A stretch of DNA of 64,000 nt from Amaurobius ferox (Eukaryota > Arthropoda > Arachnida > Araneae > Amaurobiidae), in contig OX578138.1 in the NCBI GenBank assembly GCA_951213105.1, positions 91,808,414 through 91,872,413 on the forward strand, written 5' to 3'. This document shows, one piece after another, positions 48,232-61,044 of the stretch. The notes under the pieces were generated by a model that searched no databases, was not told where the DNA came from, and saw nothing but the letters and a program-made list of their open reading frames with translations. A program made the translations under genes and the position numbers. Within the stretch, counting starts at the first letter, position 1; the number at the start of each line of letters is the position of its first letter.

Positions 48232-48584
48232 TATTATTCAATAAAATGGCACATTTATGCATATAAAATTATTCTGCATCAAGATGTTCAATTACTAAAT
48301 CATGAAGCGTTAGTTTTTTTATATATAGTATAAGTAAAATAGATGCGCTGGTTAGAAGCAAAAGTTTATTTAATAAAATCCTACATTAAAACATATTTGT
48401 TTGCGTTACATGAAGTATTTTGCTACAAAGATAGAAAATTCTCGTCCGAAAAATACAGTTCTGACATTTTGCTATGGAACATTTCGATATTTTGATCTCT
48501 GTATCTAATTCCAAATTCATTCTTTCAATACGATTTCTGCATCAACAATGCAAATATATGCGAAGGTTTTTCTTACGTCTTCCA

Positions 48585-48930
48585 GCTTATAAAGGTTTTG
48601 AAAAAACTTTATCATATATTCTCAAAAAATGCATTTCTAACATCAAAGAGAATCCATGAATATTTAGATATTTTTGAAGAAATATGAAACTGTCTCTGAT
48701 ATTAATATTTATCTCTACGGAAAAATGCAGCTACTGCTTCAATTTTTTTTTTGCTTTATTCAGAAACGAAGTTATATTTTATGTTTTCAACGTACATCTA
48801 TTTGCAAAGTTTATTAAAAAAATCGAGTCGCCTTTGGGGAAGCTAGTACCGATGAAAATCAGAATCATGTTAAAAACATGTACATTACTTTAAAGCAATC
48901 AAATGTCCTTTAAGTATAATGCATTTGCAA
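48585..48930. repeat. Diverged duplicate of 44090-44460
   Basis: See 44090-44460. Collinear with many gaps. Confidence 0.55.
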
Positions 48931-50284
48931 AGATTATCATGTGGTGAAAATTCTTTGATTAAGTTCATTACGTTTTATTTTACTATTTATTTGATTTGTT
49001 AAATCAACTTTATTTGGCCTCGTAATCGTTCGTATATTATCGTAAGTGTCCGACATATAAACCACCTTATTCTGCAGTCGGGTATTCGGAATGTAATGCT
49101 TTCTCCCTCAATCGTGTCTTTAAACTAACAAGTTATTTTCATCCCATTTTTGTGCCCGTGATATTATTGCTTAACAGGGTGTGGCATATTTTAGTGTCGC
49201 TGTAAATTTAATAACGAAAGACCCGACTTCCGAAGCATGTTATATTTAAGTTATATTTTAATTCTAGCAGCATATCCGTTCTTCGTACGGAATATATAAT
49301 ATAAATAAATTTAAAAAGGGGAATCATGTGCAAATACCTATAGTGCAATAAATGACATTTTTAATCAAAGTATTATGTTAAAATATTTTATTTAATACTC
49401 CTAAAAAATTTCAAAACCTCTGTTCTCGCTACACGAAATTATCTTCGGGGGCAGATCTGAAGAATAAAACATTCTGGCCCGTTTGTAAGCAAATTTACAT
49501 AAAATATGGTATTGAATCAACATATGCAAAATAAAAGCGCTAAAATTGTATGGTACCAGTACTACTTATATACGCGAATATTGGAAGATATAACCTGTAT
49601 TAGTAGTTTATATGTATAAATTGAAAATATTAATAAACCCTTAATCTTTAAACCTGAAGGCAGTAATTGATTTGAATATATGTCAAAATAAAAGTGCTAA
49701 AATTGTATGGAAAAATATACGCGTACTACTTATAATGTCGCAGATTAGAAGATATATCCGGGTGTTAGTAGAAAATTACCCATCTTACTATATGAGTCTA
49801 AAAAATCTTTGCCATCTCCGGACTTCCGAAGCATGTTGCATGGGTTGGCCAGAGTTAGCGATTGTAAAAATCGGATGCTTTTTCTTACTGATTTACACAA
49901 TACATAGTAAATATAGAAAATACATTGTAATGGGAAGAAAAATTATGTTTATAAATTTAATGCATTCTACAACACAAATTCATTATATAAGGATTCTATT
50001 CTGTGTTTGTGTGTCTTGCCTATGCAATGCAATCATCCATTTTAGATTAAAACCTCTCTGAATAAATTTCATGAAATTTGGTATTTATATCAATTAATCA
50101 TTACCTTGGCACTGGTCAGACTTTTACATGATTGGAAATAGCCTTTTTCCGAGTTGGCCCTTCAAAAATTCCTAAAAATTAAAGATTAAAATTGCCGCAT
50201 TGCATTAAAGAAACGAGCATTTAATGACTGGGCGAATAAAATTAAGCCAATTATTTTAGGATAAACCGCTTGGATAATATTTTA
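48931..50284. other. AT-rich non-coding stretch with a local duplication
   Basis: 'GCTAAAATTGTATGG' occurs at 49539 and 49697 with similar flanks (ACGCGAATATTGGAAGATAT against ATGTCGCAGATTAGAAGATA). 'GACTTCCGAAGCATGTT' occurs at 49229 and 49822. These suggest an old duplication of a few hundred bases. The 129-codon frame at 49672-50061 lies across it and has no recognisable domain. Confidence 0.45.
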
Positions 50285-50640
50285 ATTTCTCTATATACAT
50301 AATGTAATGTAGATGGGAAGTAGTGAAAGACCCAGGCCACCCCGACTCACCCCAAGGTATGGGCAGCTGGTTGAGTTGCCGGAGAGGGGAAGTAGTGAGG
50401 GAGTTGAATATTTGATTTAGATTATTTGACAAAAGGTACCGTTTCGATCACCTTGAAAGCCATACAATCGTTCTTGAGGTGGGCTTTATGTGTGTATGTG
50501 GATCTGCGGAGACGATATCTCATGAAAGAAAGGAGACTCCCGAACGAAATTTGGACCATGCACATTCAGTGAACACTGCACGCTTACTTATTTTAAAAGC
50601 AAGTAGGAAGCATAATATATCCTAGCCAGGTGAATTCTTA
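50285..50640 (-). repeat. Diverged family A fragment (A7)
   Basis: 'TATATACATAATGTA' near the start and 'GGAGACGATATCTCATGAA...GAACGAAATTTGG' correspond to the 3' part of family A in minus orientation. An unrelated higher-GC stretch at about 50325-50400 (CACCCCAAGGTATGGGCAG) is inserted. Confidence 0.45.
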
Positions 50641-51178
50641 ACACCTAGAGTAGGAAATACAGACATCATGAAGGACTTTGCTAAAGCCGCAAGATGTGGC
50701 TAAATGGTCCATAATCTATCCTCCAGATGCATATAATTCGTTTCTGGATGTTATTTATGGTTGAAATATAATGTTCACATAAACATAGCCTTACTAGTAC
50801 GGAATACAATTTCAGATATTGCACCCGATAAAATAGGTGTTGTGTGCATCAAAGAATCCAATCCAGTCCAAGACAGAAACATTTACCAAAGACAGTTTTG
50901 GTATATTAAATTATTTGTGTAAAACAAAAACTACCTCTTATAAGGCAAATAATTTTAAGATTTCTATAAGGTTGCTGGCTGGGTGAACAATTTGTAGTTT
51001 GGAAAAACTTGGAACTAACTGCTGTTTTATGTAGAGGAAGATTTTTAATAGATTCGGGATTATATATAATACGTATGGGTGATAAAATTTTATTAAGGCC
51101 CGAACAGTTTGCTAGACTATTTCTTTTACTGAAATTTTTTGAACCATATATTTCTCAAAAGCCAATATAGATAAAGGT
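50641..51178. other. AT-rich non-coding stretch
   Basis: No gene or repeat recognised. Confidence 0.35.
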
Positions 51179-51193
51179 TGAATAATTGATGGT

Positions 51194-51234
51194 TGTTGTT
51201 GTTGAAACACAGACCGTCCGACCTATCAGAAAGG
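51194..51234 (-). mobile_element. Tail-only 5S-SINE insertion, 41 bp
   Basis: The insert is the last about 41 bp of the 5S-SINE (read on plus: TGTTGTTGTTG, then ACAGACCGTCCGACCTATCA and GAAAGG). It is flanked by a perfect 15 bp repeat TGAATAATTGATGGT at 51179-51193 and 51235-51249. This is the structure of an extremely 5'-truncated target-primed reverse transcription event. Confidence 0.85.
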
Positions 51235-51249
51235 TGAATAATTGATGGT

Positions 51250-51654
51250 GTAAATTCCGCACTAAATTATGGAGAAAGTTCGGATTCACTAGAGATAGCC
51301 ACATTTAACTTTAAGAATGTCATTTCCAATTCAAATACTTGCATTTTCTTTCCAATATTAATTTCTTAGGATCGATTATGGAGAGAGATTAAGTCTCCCG
51401 AACTGCAGTGGAAACAATGAATAAAACATTTAGAGTTGTAAACCACCTACTGCACTAAAAAATTCAGTACACTGTGATTTTTACTAAACATGTTTGAAGC
51501 ATCTATTTCTTAGGATCTATTATAGAGATTAGATAATGCCTGATATAAATTCGAAATGAAATTCCAGGGAATGTGGAGATTTATCTTCAATAATAGATAT
51601 GTTGCTTTCGTGTATGTGTGTTTTTCTAAAATTCGTATCAGTGTACAAAAAAAA
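51250..51654. other. AT-rich non-coding stretch
   Basis: TTTCTTAGGATC occurs near 51362 and 51506 with AGAGATTA-like followers, suggesting a small old duplication. Otherwise nothing. Confidence 0.35.
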
Positions 51655-52424
51655 ATCTGATATGGGCAACACATGACTTTCCTTATATAATGCAATGAAT
51701 TTACTACTTTTACAGTAAAAAAATAGATTTTCTTGTAATAGATACTTATATAATTTCTAAGATATTGAATTTTCGACAATTAATCGTCATTTTCATTGAT
51801 TTAGCGTCATTTTTATCCTTGGCGAGATTTTCGTTAAATTGACAACATTTAAAAAAGTCGAACAAGTTGGAGACATTCCACCAAATAAGTCGCCAAAATC
51901 TCGCCAAACGTTATGGACGGAGAAATAAGTTATCCTTATAGCAGATAAATGACTACTGGCGTTCAAATACAAAAGTATTACTAAAAATATCTTTTCTCAT
52001 GACTGGAACGAGCTGGATCCGCGACAATGATGTCACCAAATGTATCGCATGGTATTACATATGAAAAATGAGCATGTTTCTCAACAGTTAATATTTTTTT
52101 TTAATTTATGGGATTTTTTGATATATTTATTTTAAAAGTGTGCAATACCTCGAGAACGGTTCATGCTAGCGTTCTAAAGTTTATGGCAATCGTTTTCTAA
52201 GGAAAAATTACATAGGAAATGTCTAATTGCGTAAATGTATTAAAGGTTTTGATTTTTTGATGATTTTTTCAAAATTTCACTCGAAAATTTAGGGAGGGTT
52301 CTGAACATTCGATTGTGTTTTAAAGCAATAGCCTTCCAGTATTCACGGATTGTGAGGTTTGTACCAAATTCCATTCGAATCGCTCCATTTTCGTTTATGA
52401 GATATTGTCTCTACAGTCTCACTG

Positions 52425-52458
<34 letters not shown>

Positions 52459-52701
52459 ATTCTTTCACACACACACACACACAACAACGCACTTTCACAT
52501 ACACACACACACACAGACATACTTTCAGACACACACACACAACAACGCACTTTCACATACACACACACAGACATCACTTCAAAAATGTTCGATTCGTGAT
52601 CAGGGATGCTTGAAACGTGCTCTCCCGTCGAAAACTCGAATTCGAATTGTCGACCCCTTCTCGATGCTTTCCTTATACGTTACGTATATAAGGAAAGTAA
52701 T
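51655..52701 (+). repeat. Family A hairpin-ended repeat (copy A4)
   Basis: Starts TCTGATATGGGCAACACATG. Ends with a clean stem at 52667-52697 (CTTTCCTTATACGT / ACGTATATAAGGAAAG) followed by TAAT. Internal (CA)n with TTTCAC and AACAACG breaks at 52422-52570. Collinear with A1 and A2. The plus frame at 52313-52816 reads HTHTHT and is not a gene. Confidence 0.8.
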
Positions 52702-53570
52702 AGGTGTGCAAAGAATGAAAATGCTTTATAGTTTTGTAATAACTGAAGTGTGCATACCACTTACCACCAGAAGAAGGATCCTTTATAAATTTCTTGCATG
52801 GTACTATTTCCTGTGATATGTCGACATAAATTCAATACCATAAAATAGAAATGGTTCAATGTAGCTGATAAGCTGGAAAAGTTTATATATCGGCAGAAAG
52901 TTCAGAAGTTTGTAGATTCTGATCGATAACTATCGATATATGCTGCTTCTAAGTACAGTTCTGCCCAGGGCGCCACATAACTGAAGTATTGTTAGATTTC
53001 ATTTTCGATGAAATCTGTATTTTTAAACTATTAGTATTTTTTTTATAGTTTGACATCAAGAAGATAGTTTCTGACTAAAAACATTTCTATCACTTTGGGG
53101 GATTTGTAATCATCACATTTCATTGATTTGCTTTTAATTTTTATTTTCTTGTGTACATTAGTTTCAAACATTAAAAACTATGGGAATTTCTATTTTTGTT
53201 TAATAATAAATTCTGACCTTTTGTGTAAGGATGATTAAAAATTAATTTTTAAACTCTGTTTTACTGAAATGAGTTTGTAAAAATATGTGTACGGTCATAG
53301 TCGGATTCAATGTGCTTTAATTATTTCTATCTATATAAAACAGCTTAATTATTCGGCTGTTAATAGAACAATGTATTAATTTTGTGAAATCAAACATACT
53401 TTATACTCCAATGTATGTATACTAATATTTTATAATGTATATAACAATTGACTGATAAACATTTAAATCTTTTAAACTTAGATAATATAAATAATCTTCA
53501 ATAATTTATAAAACCAAAATTTGACATATTTAAGTGGTATATTTTACATAGATTTTAAAACAAGAGTATA
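52702..53570. other. AT-rich non-coding stretch
   Basis: No gene or repeat recognised. Confidence 0.35.
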
Positions 53571-53574
53571 TACA

Positions 53575-53575
53575 T

Positions 53576-53613
<38 letters not shown>

Positions 53614-53628
53614 GTGTGTGTATGTATG

Positions 53629-53720
<92 letters not shown>
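53575..53720. repeat. (CA)n(TA)n(TG)n(TA)n compound microsatellite
   Basis: ACACAC, then TATATA, then TGTGTGTGTATGTATG, then about 43 TA units. It includes a self-complementary CA...TG arrangement. Confidence 0.95.
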
Positions 53721-53721
<1 letters not shown>

Positions 53722-54150
53722 AAATGTAATAATAAGAATTATGTAAAAATAAAAAATAAAAAAATACAATTCAAGTAATATTAACATCACCATAGAAGCA
53801 AATTCACGGCCATAATGCCGATAAGAGAAAAGAACAGCACCATCCCAAATTCGATGATTAATTAGAATTAAATTCATCGTCAGGTCTGAGTATTTAATTC
53901 CAATTAACCCAAACAAATGCCTGTTTCAGATTAAGCAATAGTACATTACTATAAATACTTAAACTCAGATTACAGGCAACAAAAAATGAAAAAAGGATAC
54001 ATTAAGAAAATTGCATTACCATGCTGCATGAACCATTCTTCTACCACGTGTATACACGATCAATCTCAACAGCTTAATCTAGAAGCACCGGAATGAACAA
54101 GTCGAAATTCTACCAGGGAGGCAGTACGAACGTTCACGGAGTTACTCCCA
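53721..54150. other. Non-coding stretch
   Basis: No gene or repeat recognised. Confidence 0.35.
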
Positions 54151-54180
54151 TATATACATGTATATATATATATATATATA

Positions 54181-55584
54181 TACTACGTGACAGTGAAAAT
54201 GAAACAGCAAAAAGGAGTGGCCAGAAAAGTATACAAATTGCAGGGTAGTAGATACTGAGTTATATAAATAATGCGAAATGCGCAGCTGTCCTGCGCACGT
54301 TGAATGAGATATATGTGAAGGAATTGCCGAATCGGCAATAGTCGCGCCGCTCTGTCTGCCAGGGAAATGATTTTGAAAGTTTTTTGTGTTTCAGAAGAAA
54401 GATGTAGTTGCAGAGAATGCCAACAGAGGCAGTTCCAGCAGACAGACGATTTCATGAAGGGTATGGTGATCGGACACAGAAGGGCAGGTTGGTTCATACG
54501 TCAAATCTCTGCGAGCAGTCATCTGCACGCGTCCACGGTGCACCTGCTGTGGCGAAGATGGTTGGAACAAGGGAATGTGGCACGTTTGAGGGGTGCCAGT
54601 ACGTCCAGAGCGACATCCGCACACGTGGACCGACTCATCCGCTGCCAAGCATTGGCGGCTCCACAGGCCACTTTCGTCTCCCTTTTACAATATGCGCAGG
54701 ACACCATTGATGCTCCCATATTGACCAGGACCATTATCTGTCGATTGGACTCTGACAACCTGCACTAATGGCGCCCGATAAGAAGCTTGCCACTAACCCT
54801 AAAACACAGCCGCCTCCGTTTGGAATGGTGTCGGGATAGAGCCACGTAAACGACGGAATGGCACAGGTCCATGTTCTCAGACGATTCGCGCTTCTGTTTT
54901 AGCAATGGCAGTGGCCGGGTACGAGTCTAGCGCCGAAGTGGTGACAGGTCCAATCCGTCCGTATATGTGGAACGCCACACCTCACGACAGCGAGGCGTCA
55001 TGGTTTAGGTCGCCATTGCCTACGATAGCAGGTCAACTCTGGTCCGTATTGAGGGCAGGCACTATGACGGCCCAACGATACGAGGATGACGTGCTGCGGC
55101 CGGTGGACACTACCCTTCATTCAGAGGATTCCCAATTCCATTTACCAGCAGGATAACGCCGTAACACTCACTGCACGCATCAGCCAACATGCCCTACAAT
55201 GTACGAATGTACTTCCCTGGCCACCAGTCTTCCCTGATCTCTCACCAATCGAACATGACTGAGACGTGATTAGACGTCGCTTGCATGAGCTGCCACCGTC
55301 GAGTTTAGAAGACGATCTCTAGCAAATGGTTGCCCGGGAATGGGCAGCCATCCATCTGGATACCATCCGCACATTCATTAACTATGTACCCAGACGTGAT
55401 TCTGTCTATTTCGTCGCCCACGGTGGTTCTACACCCTACGGATCAGACGGTGTTATCGCTCAGAGTATAGGTGTATCATGTTGCAATAAACATCACTTAT
55501 TGTTCTTTGCTGTCTCTCTCTGTTTCCCGATTTTCATCACTTTCTGCCCAGTCCTTCTTGGTGTCTCATTTTCACAGTCACATA

Positions 55585-55590
<6 letters not shown>
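54181..55590 (+). mobile_element. Complete but dead Tc1 element, 1.41 kb
   Basis: Left terminus TACTACGTGACAGTGAAAAT. Right terminus inverted is TACACTATGTGACTGTGAAA. The ends therefore match as terminal inverted repeats after TA. (TA)n lies immediately outside both ends (54151-54180 and 55588-55722). The length equals that of the element at 33902-35310, but the sequence is a different lineage. Confidence 0.88.
54395..55460 (+). pseudogene. Tc1-like transposase, frameshifted and stopped
   Basis: The frame 54367-54768 carries the N-terminal helix-turn-helix region: DDFMKGMVIGHRRAGWFIRQ, then HASTVHLLWRRWLEQGN. It then reads a linker with STSRATSAHVDRLIRCQALA, and TRTIICRLDSDNLH before a stop. 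Later pieces in changing frames include SLPLTLKHSRLRLEWCRDRA (54780-54840), MFSDDSRFCF (near 54870, the first-Asp 'FSDESRF' motif), GVMV (near 54990) and 'SRSTLVRIEG' (near 55030). Beyond 55130 the second-Asp and Glu motifs are barely visible (SPIEHD near 55240). Stops and frame changes throughout rule out activity. Higher GC than the flanks. Confidence 0.85.
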
Positions 55591-55675
<85 letters not shown>

Positions 55676-55722
55676 TATACTTATATATATATATATATAT
55701 ATACAAGTATATATATATATAC
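55588..55722. repeat. (TA)n microsatellite with GTAT/CTTATA breaks
   Basis: About 65 TA units with a few interruptions (ATGTATA, ATACTTATA, ACAAGTATA). Confidence 0.95.
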
Positions 55723-55945
55723 TTGTCGCGGCATCAAGGACGTGCACGTTGTTAACTGGGGTGTAAGGTCACTACCCCTTACCGCCATAATGTAAGCACC
55801 TTACACTGCCTTCTTTCTCTTAATTCTTTTGTATCCTTCATAATTTTTATATATTATATTTTGTAATTAGTGTTTATTGCTGCCTTGCGCATAAATACTA
55901 AAGCATTTTCTTTCTTAAGATCCAATTTAAATTTCTTTATCTTTC

Positions 55946-55946
<1 letters not shown>
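55723..55946. other. Short non-coding stretch
   Basis: The left part (CGTGCACGTTGTTAACTGGG) is less AT-rich and contains an AAGGTCACTACCCCTTACCG phrase. No assignment. Confidence 0.3.

Positions 55947-55947
<1 letters not shown>

Positions 55948-56017
<70 letters not shown>
55948..56017. repeat. (TA)n microsatellite
   Basis: About 35 TA units. Confidence 0.97.
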
Positions 56018-56019
<2 letters not shown>

Positions 56020-56167
56020 TTGTGGATCCAATATTGTTTTCAAGCATGTGACATTCTGTTTATGAACCAAACATTTTTTCATGAGTTGAGTTGTTTTTCA
56101 ATTGTTGTAAATACTGAAAAATGTTCATGGCGTACTATGCATGACACTTTGAGTATTTTACATGTTG

Positions 56168-56557
56168 TTGTTGTTGTTGTTGAGACCCAGACCGTCCGAT
56201 CTACCAGAAAGGTGTAAGGTAACTGTTTGGACGGCCGGGAATTGCCACCCAATTTAGACAGGAACCAAATGGGGGAGGCATCCACAGGGACCGTACCCTC
56301 CTTCCCCTACCACCAACCTCTCGGAAGGACTTACGGACCCATATGTTTAACGTGATCGTACTCCTCATGAACACGAAGGCTGTTGTGGCATCGTGCAAAT
56401 CCAGCGCGAAAACCACCGGGCTACCGCGCCCAAAACGTGCCAACAGCACGCGGTGTTCCCAGGTGGTCACCCACCCCAGTACTAACCGCGCCCGATGCTG
56501 CTTGACTTCGGTGATCTAACGAGAACCGGTGTTTTCAGCACGGTAGGCCGTTGGCAG
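56168..56557 (-). mobile_element. Full-length 5S rRNA-derived SINE with 18 bp target duplication
   Basis: Read on the minus strand from 56555: GCCAACGGCCTACCGTGCTG, then a nearly complete 5S rRNA-like head through GGTTCTCGTTAGATCACCGA, GTCAAGCAGCATCGGGCGCG, GTTAGTACTGGGGTGGGTGA and CCACCTGGGAACACCGCG. The internal A-box, IE and C-box region of a 5S gene is therefore present. Then follows GGGCGCGGTAGCCCGGTGG (a second, tRNA-type A-box-like segment), an unrelated body, and a (CAA)n tail (GTTGTTG on plus at 56162-56182). The insertion is flanked by the perfect repeat TGAGTATTTTACATGTTG at 56150-56167 and 56558-56575. SINE3-class elements use 5S heads (established). This copy is full length and young-looking. 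Two truncated relatives lie at 27375 and 51194. Confidence 0.92.
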
Positions 56558-56575
56558 TGAGTATTTTACATGTTG

Positions 56576-57593
<1,018 letters not shown>

Positions 57594-57762
57594 TTTTTAC
57601 TTTCTTTATATACATAGTATAATGTATGAGGAAAGTATTGTGAAGAGATCAAAAATTTGAATTCGAGTTTTCGACGTGAGAGCACGTTTCAAGCATCCCT
57701 GGACACGAATCGAACATTTTTGAGGTGATGTCTGTGTGTGTGTGTGTAAATGTATGTATGTT

Positions 57763-57797
<35 letters not shown>

Positions 57798-59292
57798 GTG
57801 TGTGTGTGAGTGTGTGTCAGTGAGACTTTGGAGAAGATATATCATGAAATAATGCAGCGATTTGAACGAAATTTGGTGCATAGAGCACAATCTGTAAACA
57901 CTGGAAGCCTGTTGCTTTTAAATGTTCGAACAATCGAATGTTCAGAACATTCCGAATTTTCGAATGAAATTTTGAAAAATACATCAATATAGACACCTAA
58001 ATAATCATTCCTTGTGTACTTTTTTTATTATAAAGCGATTGATGTAAAAATTAGAACAATAGCGCCAACCGTTTATCAATATATTGTACATTTTCCAAAT
58101 AAATGTTTTCAAAAAATCACATAGAATTAAAAAATAATTATGAACTATTTTAAAGTAGGCTCACTTTTCGTATGTAATATTATGTAATAATTTAACACCA
58201 TCCTCGTCCATCTAGCTCGTTCTATTCACGGGAGAAGATACTTTAGGTACTAGTTTTTTATTTCGACACCAATAGTCATTTACCTACTTTTTTTTTTTTT
58301 TTTTTTTTAATGACCAGGCACTTGAATTTCGTCATTCGCCTTTCGTCAGCGACCAGAACGTGGACCATTTAGCCGTCGTAAGACGTTGTCCCAGGCGCAC
58401 CAGAGAGGGGCGGAACACACTACGCTTACAACACAAACATCCATGCCTTACGTGGGACCCCACAACGCAGCGGTCGAGCGATTGCTGTGGAAACGCTCGC
58501 CTTGACCACTCGACCACTACGTTGGCTCATTTACCTACTATAAGAACTACCCAATTCTTTGTACATAAAGGTATAAACAAAGGGGGGTACAAAAAGGGTT
58601 TGTAAGGGTTGTAAAGGGTTTGTACAAAATATTGCCAACTTGACGACTTTTTAAAATGTTGCCAAATTCACGAAAATATCGCCAAACTGATAAAAGTAAC
58701 ACTAAATCAATGAAAAAAGTTAGTATTAAATGAAAATTCCATATTTTGGAAATAATATAAGCATCGACTAAAAAAACCTTTCGTCTGTCCGTCCGTAGCA
58801 CTAGCAGAAAATTTTGACAATGTTTTTTAAAGTCGCCAAATTACCGGCTTTTTAAATGTTTTCAAAGTGGCGAAAATATTGCCAAATTGATAAAAATTTC
58901 TGCAAATTGATGAAAATAACGCCAAATGGGTGGTAGGTAACGTTTTGCAAATTTTGAATTCCGTCGTATGACAGGCAAACCTTTTAGTACATAAAAAATT
59001 ATCTTCTCTTCGTTTGTATATAGTAAAAAATGGCGACACATTTATCGAACTTGGAGATTAATCTATTGGGATATCGTATTATCAATATTAGTAATTGTTA
59101 ATTTAGCATTGCGTAAAATATATGTTCATTTGGTACTTTGAAATATTGTTACATTTTGTCATACTGAAAAGCGCCAAATGTACGCCAACGTTAAAAACAC
59201 TGTATCTTGGATACTATACATCAGTTTTTCACTATGAAAGAAATAAATTCATTACATTATATAAGGAAAATCATGTGCTGGCCGCATCAGAT
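57594..59292 (-). repeat. Family A hairpin-ended repeat, long form (copy A5), split by a SINE
   Basis: In minus orientation the 3' end is ATTTTTACTTTCTTTATATA and the 5' end TCATGTGCTGGCCGCATCAGA. It contains (GT)n at 57737-57820 and is interrupted at 58289-58526 by a SINE. The 5' half (58630-58930) is built of 'GCCAAATTGATAAAAAT' type phrases repeated at about 20-25 bp. Confidence 0.75.
58289..58526 (-). mobile_element. tRNA-derived SINE with 13 bp target duplication
   Basis: On the minus strand it begins GCCAACGTAGTGGTCGAGTG, then GTCAAGGCGAGCG. This has the D-arm and A-box of a type II (Ser/Leu-like) tRNA (GGTCGAGTGGTCAAGG). A degenerate T-arm region follows, then a body, and a poly(A) tail (about 20 T on plus at 58288-58308). 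The perfect target duplication TCATTTACCTACT lies at 58276-58288 and 58527-58539. It is clearly younger than the family A copy that it splits. Confidence 0.9.
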
Positions 59293-59296
59293 TTTT

Positions 59297-60541
59297 ATGT
59301 GTGTATATATGTGTGTGTATGTGTGATCGTGAGTCTGTGGAGACGATAGCTCACGCGCAGATGGAGCATTTCAATGGAGATTTAGTGCAAAAATTGGAAT
59401 CACGGAATACTGGAAGTCTATTGATTTTAATCTCAATCGAATTTTCAGAAAAACCCAAATTTTCGAATGAAATATTTAAAAAACTGTCAAAAATTGTAAG
59501 CTTTCAACAAAGTTACGTAAATAACTTCAGTGTAAATAATTGCAATTTTATATTGGAAAGCGATTGCTACAAATGTTAAAACGTTCGCAAGAACCTTTCT
59601 CGAGATATTACATATTTTTCAAAGAAATCTATAAAAAAAATCCCATAAAATTGAAAAAAGTATTAACTCATGTGAAATATGTTCTCTTTTGATAAGTAAC
59701 ATCATGCGATACATTTCTTAGCATTATTTTCCTGAATCTAGTTCCTTCCAATTACAAGAGAAGAAACTTTTGTAATTGCATTCCTAACAATTGGCCAAAT
59801 GTCATTTGTCTACTATACGAATAATATATTTCTCTGTCTATTCCTCTTGGCGAAATTTTGGCAACACATTCAGGGGAATGTCGCCACCTTAGCAACTTTT
59901 TATAAGCGAATATGTCGTCAAATTGTTAAAATGTCGGCTAATTGATAAAAACGACTCTAAATCAATAAAAGTGAAGCACGATTTTTAAATGTTGCCAAAT
60001 GAACGGAAATGTCGCCAAATTGATAAAAATGTTGCCAAATTTATAAAAACGTAGCCAAATTTATAAAAATGACGCTAAATGGGAGGTAACGTTTTGCAAA
60101 CTTTGAATTCCATTATATAACGGGCATACCATCTAATATATATAATATGCTCTTCTCTCTGTCTGTAACGCTTGACAATACTTACGGTATGCTTGGCGAA
60201 TATTCTACGACATATCCCCAACTTTGCGATATTTCGCTCTGGATTAACGAAAATATCGTCAACATTGCAAAACTGACGCTAAGTTAAACGAAAATGACGT
60301 CAAATTCATGAGTTCATTATTTAAATATGTTAAAAATGGATTCTATTGAGAATGATATTGAGGATACTATCCATATATTGATTCTATTGAGCATGGATAT
60401 TATTGAGGATGATATCAATATTGATAATTGTTCATATAGAGTCGCGTGAAATATAATTTAATTGAGTACTTCGAAAGAGTTTTACATGTTGTCATCTGCA
60501 AAAGCGCCAAATGTACAATTCAACGTTGAAGACACTGTACA
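59297..60541 (-). repeat. Family A long-form fragment (copy A6)
   Basis: Starts inside the (GT)n-type tract (59299-59322) of the 3' half and proceeds through the family to 'GGCGCTTTTGCAGATGACAAC' (inverted) near 60500, matching 38130-38160 in A3. The extreme 5' and 3' termini are absent. The stretch 59995-60085 is a clean run of GCCAAATTGATAAAAATG units. Confidence 0.7.
59995..60085. repeat. Internal minisatellite of family A, about 20 bp unit
   Basis: Units GTCGCCAAATTGATAAAAAT, GTTGCCAAATTTATAAAAAC, GTAGCCAAATTTATAAAAAT and GACGCTAAATGG follow in series. Similar but more eroded series occur in A1, A3, A4 and A5. Confidence 0.75.
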
Positions 60542-61044
60542 GTGGCAGCAAGGAAAACATGAAATCTTTCCAAATCATTTTAACATCTGTGAATACATAG
60601 ACAGTATACCAACATACTGGCATTAAATTTCAAGCATCAAATGGTTTAGGAACGCGCTTTTAGAATTAGGTGGGTTAGAAGGTTATGCACTTTTAAATAG
60701 TTATATGTCTTGCAATGGTTCTATCTTATTCGCACAGTTAATAGCGTTCAAGTATTCTTTGAATACACTAGTATTACCAAATATTCGTTTATATATACCA
60801 GTATTGTAATTTTCAAGGTGTTTAGTTTGAGAGGATATTTGTTTATATAAAAATAAATCCTTAGTACCTTAGGATCTCATCAAGTTCTAATAGAGTCTTA
60901 GCAAACATTTATTAATATTTACCAGTACTGTAATTTTAAACGTATTTAGTTTGAAAAGCAATTTGTTTTAAATACTATTGGCGTGGAATTATACCAAAAT
61001 CCAATTTATATGCAAGATGCAGCAAAAAATAATGTAAAAAAATG
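60542..61044. other. AT-rich non-coding stretch
   Basis: 'CCAGTATTGTAATTTTCAAGGTGTTTAGTTTGA' has a diverged relative at about 60937 (CCAGTACTGTAATTTTAAAC...), so a small duplication of about 140 bp may exist. No gene. Confidence 0.35.

Noticed and set aside
49672..50061. 129-codon plus-strand frame as a gene.
   Set aside because: No domain or splice context was seen, and part of it lies in an old local duplication that is AT-rich and non-coding in its other copy.
56447..56555. A functional 5S rRNA gene.
   Set aside because: The sequence is 5S-like but is continuous with a SINE body, a CAA tail and target duplications, so it is the head of a retroelement.
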